From an uncultured bacterium (GTDB lineage Bacteria; Bacillota; Clostridia; Lachnospirales; Lachnospiraceae): a DNA stretch of 12,680 nt. Shown here piece after piece: positions 1 through 7,800 of this stretch. Position numbers and translations under genes: made by a program. Where the stretch lies: positions 1 to 12,680 of the forward strand of contig CAMTFT010000013.1 in the NCBI GenBank assembly GCA_947071365.1, in the 5' to 3' direction. The notes under the pieces are model-generated. The model saw only the letters and a program-made list of their open reading frames with translations, did no database searches and was not told the DNA's origin. Position 1 is the first letter of the stretch; each line of letters begins with the position of its first letter.

Positions 1-46
1 TACACCTATTAAGTCGTCGGCAGCGTCAGATGTGTATAAGAGACAG
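1..46 (+). other. Nextera/Tn5 library adaptor (artificial sequence), left end
   Basis: Positions 28-46 are the 19-bp Tn5 mosaic end used in tagmentation kits. Positions 14-27 are the Nextera read-1 adaptor arm. Positions 6-13 (CTATTAAG) fit an i5 index, from memory that of S518, and positions 1-5 match the end of the P5 primer. This is not genomic; biological sequence begins at position 47. The same adaptor occurs inverted at the right end. Confidence 0.97.
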
Positions 47-612
47 GCCTCCAGAACGATCCACTCATTTTCGGGAATTACGCTGTAACGGTAGCCCAAC
101 TTCAGCTCCCCTGCCATCACAGATCGAATATGTCCGTCCTTCGTAAGTACCGTGACTTCCTGCAGCACATCCCGCATTTCGCCGCCGTATGCCCCGGCAT
201 TCATGACAGAAGCGCCTCCGATGGTACCCGGGATGCCAGAGGCAAACTCAAAGCCCGTCAGAGAAGCCGCCAGAGCTTTTTTGGCGATCACCGACAGCAT
301 TGCCCCGGCCTGAGCCGTAACAACATCTCCCTCAACCTTTACTTCGCTCAGATTTTTATAGATCTGCACCACAACGCCCCGGTATCCTTTGTCCGATACG
401 AGGAGATTGCTTCCATTTCCGATCACGTAAAACGGTACTTCCTGCTCCCGGCATATCCGTATCACCTGTGCCGCCTTCTGCACAGTATCGGGAGCCGCAA
501 AAATATCCGCCGGGCCTCCGATCCGGAAGGTGGTATGCTTTTTCATACTCTCCTGCTCCAGGATCGCCTCCGGCCCTGCCGCTTCCCGCAACAATTCAAC
601 TAAATCCCGCAT
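47..612 (-). CDS. murB: UDP-N-acetylenolpyruvoylglucosamine reductase MurB, N-terminal part (truncated by window end)
   Basis: MurB is the cytoplasmic FAD enzyme that uses NADPH to reduce UDP-GlcNAc-enolpyruvate to UDP-MurNAc, the second committed step of peptidoglycan synthesis. About 188 of a usual ~300 residues are present. Visible family signatures are TTFRIGGPAD (about residues 27-36), the FAD-binding GNGSNLLVSD (65-74), the SGIPGTIGGA...NAGAYGGE block (125-145) and GYRYS (183-187), whose Arg contacts substrate in the family. The C-terminal substrate-binding domain, with the catalytic Ser and Glu, would lie beyond the left end. The start at 612 is chosen because a GGAGG lies 7 nt upstream (620-624) and the protein begins just before the conserved region. 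The gene follows the aminotransferase stop by 54 nt, so it is probably co-transcribed. The truncation is caused by the library adaptor, not by a mutation. Confidence 0.96.
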
Positions 613-619
613 ATGGATG

Positions 620-624
620 CCTCC
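620..624 (-). promoter_or_regulatory. murB ribosome binding site
   Basis: On the minus strand, GGAGG sits 7 nt before the ATG at 612. It fixes the murB start. The 54-nt spacer around it shows no convincing terminator hairpin, in keeping with transcription running on from the upstream gene. Confidence 0.8.
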
Positions 625-666
625 ATTCCTGTTTTTTTGATTCAAGACACTCAAATATCCGCCGTT

Positions 667-3600
667 CTACCCGATGCGCTCCTGAAGGATCCCGCTTTGC
701 CTTATACTCTCCACGACTTCCCGAAGCCCTTCCGGCGGCAGCACAAGAGCCATGCGCACGTATCCCTCGCCAAGACTTCCGAAGCTGGTGCCCGGCACAC
801 AGATCACACCGGATCTTTCCATCAGCTCCATGGCAAACTCCTCTGAATTCGTCCATCCCTCCGGCAGCGGTGCCCATACGAACATCGTACCCTCGCTGTC
901 CGGTACATTCCAGCCGATCTCCCGCAGCCCGCCGCAAAGGGTGCGGTTTCGCTCCTCATAATCCCTGCACTGCTCCCGGACACCTTCAAACGGCCCGTTC
1001 AGCGCAGCGATGGCGCCGTACTGCACCGGCAGGAAAGTACCATAATCAAACTGTGTGCGCAGTGCCCTGAATTTCTGTATGATCTCTTCATTTCCAATCG
1101 CCAGTGAAACTCTGGCGCCGGTATAATTGAAGGTCTTTGACAGGGAATAGAACTCTATCCCCACGTCCTTCGCCCCCTCATACGACAGGAAGGAACCGCC
1201 TTCTCTTCCGAATACGAGATCCGCATATGCATTGTCATGGAGGATCACGATATCGTATTTCTTCGCAAAGGCGATCAGCTCCCGGTAGAACGTATCCGGC
1301 GCCAGCTTGCAGCATGGATTGCCGGGATAACTGACTACCATAAGCTTCGCCCTGCGGGCGATATCCTCCGGGATCTCCTCAAGCTTCGGCAGGAACCCGT
1401 TTTCAGGATACAGAGGGTATTCCCACGTCTCTGCGTCGCAGAGCTGCGGCCCGATGCTGAAAATCGGATAACCGGGATTCGGGACGAGAACGATATCCCC
1501 CGGATCTGCAAGCGCCCAGGTAATGTGCGCCATGCCCTCCTGAGAGCCGTACATCGCCATGATCTCACTTGTCTTCAGATCCAGATCAAATCTTCTTTTG
1601 AAAAATGCCTGCGCCGCTTCCAAAAGCTCCGGGAGCTCCACCAGCGCATACCTGTAATTTTTCGGATCCTTTGCTGCCTCGCTGACCGCATCCATCACAT
1701 GCTGTGCCGGCTTAAAATCCGGTGTGCCAACGGAAAGGTTGTATATCGTCCTTCCCTGCTCCAGCATCTCATTTTTCTTTGCATCCAGCACGGCAAAAAT
1801 ACCTGCATCCAACTTCTGTGCCTTTTTTGAAAACCGGTTTTTCATCTCTTCTGTCCCCTTTTCTTCCGTCTTTTCTTCTATTTCCATGCCCTCATCTGGC
1901 TCTGTTTCCACCGAAGTATTCCGGAACCATTCGGGATGCTTTTTCTCCCAGATCCCCGATATCATGTACAGCAGCGCACAGATCAGGCTGATGAAGCTTC
2001 CCAGCCACAGCCCCGGCGGTGTATATTTCATCTCGATCGTATGGCTTCCTGCCTCTGCATGGAGCCCCATCAGAGCCTTTCCGATGGAAAAATATGGCGT
2101 TTCTTCCCCATCCACAGTGATCTTCCAGCCCTCATCGTATGGTATGGTCAAAAGCAGTGTACCGCCATCTTTCACTTCAATGCTTCCGCGTACCGTATTT
2201 CCGTCCACTTCCACATCCGTAAGCTGGCTTTCTGAAAGCTTATCAATTACCTCCTGGTACGCTTCGTTGGAGCACGTATACACCTCCGCCTGCACGGTGG
2301 TCTGATTCTCATTCAGCGTCACCGTAAAATCAGCCATATTGTTTTCTTCGGAGCCATTGATCACATACAGATGATCCGTATAATCATCAAATGTCTTTGT
2401 ATATTCCGGCGTATTCAGCGTAATGCCCGCCACCCTCGTATCGAGGCAGAGATACACCTGTTTATCCTCCGGGATCTTGATACCGTAATTCTGCCCGTCT
2501 TCCATATCGATATAGCGATCCAGCACGTATATCGGCTCCAGCCCCGTGGCCAGCTCTACGAAGCTGTTCTGTACAAGCAGAGGCTCGCTGGCCTCAATAT
2601 CCCAGTTCACAATATCATCATTCACCATGAAGCCAAGAGACAGCGCCTGGTCATTCTTATACAGCGCCAGCTCTCCGTCCTCAGCTACACGCTCGAACTG
2701 ATACATTGTTTTCGCCACCTTCGAGGGAGACGCCACATACCGGATACCCAGCACATCATTTATCAGCTTCGTCACGCCCAGGTATCCGTTTTTGTTCGTG
2801 CGCGCTTCGATTCCGAGGCTGTCACAGAAATCAATAACGGAGCCATGCATCGTGGAGTTGAACATGACCATACCGTTTCCTCCCGCGTACATGGTCACGT
2901 TGCGCATTCTCTGACGATCCACCTCACTGCGGAAAAATTCATCGTCATCCTGTGTCTCCATCATCGCCTGATACGATTTCTGGTCAGCAATATAAATACT
3001 TCTCGTCACGCCGCCGTTGCAGGTGATCCCGTATATTGCATTCGCTGAGATCTCCACCAGCATCGCTGCCGAAACGATCCCGCAGTATACGCAGGAACGC
3101 ATATTCTGAGTGTAACGCCCCAACAGCAAAAGCCCGAAGTAAAGAATCAAAATCCCCAGCGAAATAAAGTACAAAAACGGCTCAATATCTTCGCTTCCCC
3201 TCAGGAAACAAAAGACAATAAAGCCCGCCGGAGCGGCTACCGAAAACAGAAGCTCCAGAATATGAAAGCTTCGGATATGTCCCAGCGCATCGTACGCCAT
3301 CACAAGCAGCACCGCCACATATATAAATGCGAACCTGTTCGGGAGACCGTTCTGCACGTGGAATCCGTGCCAGATATAATTCAGTATATTAAACGCAAAG
3401 CTCAGCAGCAAAAACGCGCAAAGCCCATAGTGGGCCAGTCTCTCCCTCAGTTTGATCCTGCGGTCAAACAAATACAGCACTGCCGCAAGAGCGGTCAGAA
3501 TACCGCAGTACACATTGAGTCCCACCTGCGTGGAGGAAATATTTACCGGCTCCAAAAAGGCCAGATGGTTTTCCAGGAGCTGCGCCAGGCTCTCATAAAA

Positions 3601-4833
3601 TTTGACCGTCGTCGGGAAGGTATTTCCCTGCATCGATTCTGAAGTGGAAAGTCCAAGGAACGCCGGAAGCAGCACCAGGGCCGCCATGCCTCCCGCCAGC
3701 AGAGCGTACCATCCAAAGGAAAGACAGCTCCTTCCCACACGCTTCCACGTAATCTTCGTCTGCGAGATCCAGCGCACCAGAAAATACAGACAGGAAAAAA
3801 TACACAGCATAAAGCCGATATAGTAATTGCACCACAGCCCATAGAACAAGGACAGACAAAACAGCCGTCCACTTTTCCCCTCAGTGATGCGCTCCACTCC
3901 CATCATGATGAGAGGCAGCATCGCCACGCTGTCCAGCCACATCAGATTGAAGTAATAGCCAATGACAAAATTGCTCAGCCCGAAGGCCATACCGAAGACC
4001 ACCGGCAGGAACTGCCGCTTCGTATCCCGCTTATGCAGATACCAGGAAAAGCATCCACTGCAAAGGCCGATCTTCAGCAAAATCATCAGATCCATGAAGT
4101 CGCAGACATTTTCCTTCGGAATAAACGCCATCAGGAAATTAAGCGGGCTCGCCATATAATATGCGTAGGTGGACCAGAAGTTATAACCGAGGCCGCCGGA
4201 AAACGAATACAGGAAGGATTCGCTCTTCGCCAGCTTCTCATGAAAATCCGTATAAAAAGGCAGATACTGGTGCAGCGAATCGATGATCAGCACCGTTTTA
4301 TCTCCGAATGGCCATACGCCAAGACACGCAAAGCCGATACCTGCCACCAGCACAGAGAGGAAAAATCCCGCTGCGAAAAACCTTCGGGAACGCTTCTTTT
4401 CCAGCCGCGCTTCCTCTTCCCTCTGTTCGCTGCCATCCTCGTCCTTAAATACAATGAAACGGCTGATCAGATAATTGAGGATCATGATGACCACCTGGAT
4501 CAGCAGCTTCGCCACCATATCATTCATGCCCCAGATACAGCACAGCAGGACGACTCCCAGCACCTCCACCACCATCGTCCCGAGGCGCATACCGATGAAG
4601 CTGCCCGCCTCCTTCAAAAGAGCCAGGAACGAGTCCGCCCGGTGTTCAAAAACGAAAAGCTTATTCACCACATAAGCAAACAGGATCGCAATCAGAATCG
4701 CGACCGTATTGGCCGCTGTGATATCCATTCCCAGCAGCCGCGTGAGCCCGTAATAGGAGCCCAGATTGACGAGTGTCGAACATCCCCCGAAGAAGATGTA
4801 ACGCACCGCCTGATTGTTCAATAATTTTTTCAT
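667..4833 (-). CDS. Triple-domain fusion: GtrA-like membrane domain + YfhO-family glycosyltransferase + class I/II aminotransferase
   Basis: One uninterrupted frame of 1388 residues. Residues ~8-130 are a GtrA/GtcA-type domain with four hydrophobic helices (about 12-34, 38-60, 80-101, 107-128); this family is implicated in flipping polyprenyl-phosphate sugars. A charged linker (131-151) leads to a YfhO domain (~152-965). It has an early Asp motif (IIDSLHQY, D185) typical of GT-C enzymes, about a dozen membrane helices, an extracytoplasmic part (~600-940) ending in a GWKITVDG-type segment, and a last helix (~942-962). In Bacillus and Listeria, YfhO-like proteins decorate lipoteichoic acid with sugars. 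An acidic linker (~971-996) joins a complete 392-residue PLP aminotransferase (997-1388), nearest to the DapL/AspC-like fold I group. Its motifs are GSQEG, HDNAY, SLSKTFN with the PLP lysine at 1233, and a C-terminal RMAL arginine at 1360. Basic residues after the last helix (WEKKHPEW) place this domain in the cytosol. The start at 4833 overlaps the addA stop (ATGA) and has GGAAGGGA upstream. The fusion could be real, or a stop lost through sequence error. The substrates are unknown. Confidence 0.88.
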   Translation of the reverse strand: MKKLLNNQAVRYIFFGGCSTLVNLGSYYGLTRLLGMDITAANTVAILIAILFAYVVNKLFVFEHRADSFLALLKEAGSFIGMRLGTMVVEVLGVVLLCCIWGMNDMVAKLLIQVVIMILNYLISRFIVFKDEDGSEQREEEARLEKKRSRRFFAAGFFLSVLVAGIGFACLGVWPFGDKTVLIIDSLHQYLPFYTDFHEKLAKSESFLYSFSGGLGYNFWSTYAYYMASPLNFLMAFIPKENVCDFMDLMILLKIGLCSGCFSWYLHKRDTKRQFLPVVFGMAFGLSNFVIGYYFNLMWLDSVAMLPLIMMGVERITEGKSGRLFCLSLFYGLWCNYYIGFMLCIFSCLYFLVRWISQTKITWKRVGRSCLSFGWYALLAGGMAALVLLPAFLGLSTSESMQGNTFPTTVKFYESLAQLLENHLAFLEPVNISSTQVGLNVYCGILTALAAVLYLFDRRIKLRERLAHYGLCAFLLLSFAFNILNYIWHGFHVQNGLPNRFAFIYVAVLLVMAYDALGHIRSFHILELLFSVAAPAGFIVFCFLRGSEDIEPFLYFISLGILILYFGLLLLGRYTQNMRSCVYCGIVSAAMLVEISANAIYGITCNGGVTRSIYIADQKSYQAMMETQDDDEFFRSEVDRQRMRNVTMYAGGNGMVMFNSTMHGSVIDFCDSLGIEARTNKNGYLGVTKLINDVLGIRYVASPSKVAKTMYQFERVAEDGELALYKNDQALSLGFMVNDDIVNWDIEASEPLLVQNSFVELATGLEPIYVLDRYIDMEDGQNYGIKIPEDKQVYLCLDTRVAGITLNTPEYTKTFDDYTDHLYVINGSEENNMADFTVTLNENQTTVQAEVYTCSNEAYQEVIDKLSESQLTDVEVDGNTVRGSIEVKDGGTLLLTIPYDEGWKITVDGEETPYFSIGKALMGLHAEAGSHTIEMKYTPPGLWLGSFISLICALLYMISGIWEKKHPEWFRNTSVETEPDEGMEIEEKTEEKGTEEMKNRFSKKAQKLDAGIFAVLDAKKNEMLEQGRTIYNLSVGTPDFKPAQHVMDAVSEAAKDPKNYRYALVELPELLEAAQAFFKRRFDLDLKTSEIMAMYGSQEGMAHITWALADPGDIVLVPNPGYPIFSIGPQLCDAETWEYPLYPENGFLPKLEEIPEDIARRAKLMVVSYPGNPCCKLAPDTFYRELIAFAKKYDIVILHDNAYADLVFGREGGSFLSYEGAKDVGIEFYSLSKTFNYTGARVSLAIGNEEIIQKFRALRTQFDYGTFLPVQYGAIAALNGPFEGVREQCRDYEERNRTLCGGLREIGWNVPDSEGTMFVWAPLPEGWTNSEEFAMELMERSGVICVPGTSFGSLGEGYVRMALVLPPEGLREVVESIRQSGILQERIG
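1843..1860 (-). promoter_or_regulatory. Possible internal ribosome binding site and ATG for a free aminotransferase
   Basis: Within the fusion gene, AAGGGG (1855-1860) lies 9 nt before an in-frame ATG (1843-1845) at the exact place where a stand-alone 392-residue aminotransferase would start. Translation from here would release a soluble enzyme alongside the membrane-bound form. The next base after this ATG makes ATGA, so a TGA exists in the +1 frame, the usual form of a gene overlap. This suggests the fusion may descend from two overlapping genes. Use of the site is inferred only. Confidence 0.4.
4830..4833 (-). other. ATGA stop-start overlap between addA and the fusion gene
   Basis: The minus strand reads ATGA: the ATG (4833-4831) starts the GtrA-YfhO-aminotransferase gene and the TGA (4832-4830) ends addA. 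GGAAGGGA (4843-4850) lies about 9 nt upstream, inside addA. Such overlaps usually mean translational coupling, and this one rules out a terminator between the two genes. Confidence 0.9.
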
Positions 4834-7800
4834 AATACAATGTCCCTTCCCAGGTGGAACGAATAGATGATCCGATCCCTCACTTCGCATCCTGTCAGCC
4901 GCTTCAGCGCCAGCGCGTAGTAATCAAGCTGCGCGCGGTATTTGCCGCTCAGCTCCTCAGGGTGTTTCACCCGGTCTGTTTTATAATCAAGGACAGTGAT
5001 CTGTCCCTCCTCCAGAAAGTATGCATCAATGATTCCCTGTACCAGCACCGTCTCCTGCGGATTCCATTCGCTTCGGATATCCGAAGCAGGTACACCGAGC
5101 ACAAAGGGCCTCTCCCGGAACAGCTTTCCCGCAAGGGCCGCCCGCTCCATCCGCCGTCCGCTCTCCGTCTCCAGAAACCTCCGGATATCATCCAGGCAAA
5201 GCACTGAGCCTTCCTCTTCGGACATTTTACCACAACTTATCAGTTCTTCCAACTGTAATTCCAACTCATCTTTTCTGGAATAATCGAGATTTTCCATAAA
5301 AGTGTGATAAACCGTACCTCTTGCAGCCCCGGAAATCACCTCTTTTTCTTCCCGGAACGCGGGGATCAGCGGAATGACAGTCTCAGGACGGTACAGCTCC
5401 CTGGCGTCCTCTTCCTCCGGCATATGCGACAGCTTTTTCAGCTCCGAGACCGACAGCTTTCCGATGATCTCACGGTTCCTCTCATAAGGATACGTGGACT
5501 GAAATACGTGATTCAGGTATTCCCTCGCCTTTTCATCGTAGCATACGCCCGTATCCAGATTCAGCAGCTTCTGAAGCCGGACAGCTTCATCGCTTCGCTC
5601 CTGCTGCTCTGACAGCTCATTCTCCGATGCAGAAACGAGGCGCATGGTAAACCGTGGGGGGCTATCCACCCCGCTGTCGTACGATACACTGTCCGGCGCT
5701 GGGCTGGCTGTATCTTTTCCGTATCCTGTACGATCCGACTCTGACTCGACTGTATTCTTTCTGTATCCTGTACTGTCCAGCTCCGGCCTGATCGCATTCT
5801 TTCCGTATCCTGTACGATCCGACTCTGGTTTGCCTGCATCCCGGCGGAGCACATCGCCACCGTCCACTCCGGCTTCCTCAAACATTCGTTCCGCCGCCGA
5901 TCGGCTTGCACCCTGACGGATCACATCACTGCCGTCCACCCCGGCTTCCTCAAATATTCGTTCCGCCGCCGGACTACGCAGAAGCGCCGGAACGATCCAG
6001 TCAAGATACGTGGATGCTCCGGACAGCCAGGAGTAGGACAGCTCCTCTCCCCGGTGCATGGCCGCTGTTTTCCACTTGCTGATTTTATCTGCACCTTCCG
6101 AAACCGCGCCGGTCAGTATCAGCTTTTCCTTTGCACGGGTCAGCGCAACATACAGCACGCGCAGCTCTTCCCCGAGGTTCTCCGACGAAGTCTTCTGCTG
6201 TATCACCTTCTTCAAAAGCGTTGCCTGCCTTGTCCGCTGTACCTCATCCACGTAATCACACGCAATACCGAATTCAGGATGCATGACTACCTTGCTGCGG
6301 ATATCCGACTCATTAAACTGCTTTCCAAGACCGCTGACAAAAACAACGGGAAATTCCAGGCCCTTGCTCTTATGAATACTCATGATCCGCACCGTGTTTG
6401 CCGCTTCAGAGCCCGTATTGGCCTCGCCGTAATCTACTTCATACTTTTTCAGATTCTCAATGTACCGGACGAAATGGTAAAGTCCCCTGTAGCTGGTAGC
6501 CTCATACGCGATCGCCTTTTCCACCAGCATGTCAAGATTGGCCTTTCTCTGCATTCCCGCGGGGAGTGCCTGTGCATACGCGCCGTAGCCTGTCACCTCC
6601 AAAAGCTCCCAGATCAGAAGATGAACCGGCGTGTGGCCGCATTTACGCCGCAGCCCCTCAAATACCTGAAAGAACTCCTCCAGCTTTTTTTGCAGCTCCC
6701 TGTCTGTTCCACTCTGGCGGTACTCCTGACAGCAGTCATAAAAATATCTCTGTTCTGAAAAGCTGCGTATCTTCGCGAGCTCTTCATCGCTGATTTTGCC
6801 GATAGCGCTGCGCAGTACCGCTGCAAGCGGAATATCCTGCACCGGATTATCCAGAATATTGAGATAAGAGAGCACCACCCTTATCTCCGGCGCTGAAAAA
6901 TATCCCTTCTGGGAGCCCGTAAAACAGGGGATGCCCATATCCCCCAGCACCTCCCCGAAGGTATCGGCCCATCCGCTGACGGTACGCAGCAGGATCACGA
7001 TATCACTGTATCTGGCCGGCCGATATGCTTCCTCTTCCTTATCCCATACCAGCTCCCGGCCGACGATTTCCTGTATCCGTTTTCCCACAAGATGGGCTTC
7101 CTCCTGCTGTCTTGTCTGACCTCCAGCTTCCAGGAGCAGAAATTCTGTACTTAAAAAATCGCTGCCGGGCGTCTCTTTGGAATCTGCATTCGGATACGGC
7201 GCAAACTTCGCTCCGGGGTATAACGCCGCGTCTTTATCGTATATGATCCCCCCCAGAGGTTCCGTCATGATCTGCCGGAAAATATAATTCACCCCCTGCA
7301 GTACCTCGTCCCTGCTTCGGAAATTCCGATGCAAGTCAATTCTGCAGGCTGTGTCATTTTCTTCTCTGTACGTTTTATATTTTTCCATAAACAGCTCCGG
7401 CCTTGCGAGCCGGAACCGGTATATACTCTGCTTCACATCCCCCACCATGAACAGGTTGTGAACGCCGCAGCCCTTACCGCTGACGCTGTTCAAAATCAGC
7501 TCCTGCACAAGGTTGCTGTCCTGATACTCGTCTATCATGATTTCTTCGAAGCTCTCCGCATACTCCCGGGCCGCCGCAGTCGGAATATTTTTACCGTCCT
7601 TTCGCTCCACAAGGGCCTGCAGAGCAAGATGCTCCAGATCTCCGAAATCCAGAATATTCTTTTCCGCTTTTTTTTCTTCCAGCCGTTCCATAAACGCTTC
7701 CGTCAGATTAGTCAGCACACGAATCACAGTGCCGCTGTCCCAAAGCTCCCGCTGCAGCACCTCCACAGTGTCATAAAAGTATCGCTGCCGCAATGATGCG

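Noticed and set aside
28..46. Tn5/IS50 mosaic end suggesting a natural transposon around the whole window
   Set aside because: The mosaic end is attached to the Nextera arm, an 8-base index and P5 primer sequence, there is no transposase gene, and murB is cut off. This is library adaptor.
613..666. Possible terminator between the aminotransferase and murB
   Set aside because: Only a 5-bp TTTGA/TCAAA pairing is visible, without a GC-rich stem, so it is too weak to call.
468..1070. Plus-strand open frame of 200 codons over the murB/aminotransferase region
   Set aside because: It is antisense to two clear enzyme-coding regions, is rich in Pro, Arg and Ser as expected of a shadow frame, and has no binding site or recognisable motif.
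5661..5969. CRISPR array or mobile-element remnant
   Set aside because: The repeats are head-to-tail without spacers, in frame with addA, and translate to regular 14- and 24-residue units, so they are protein repeats.
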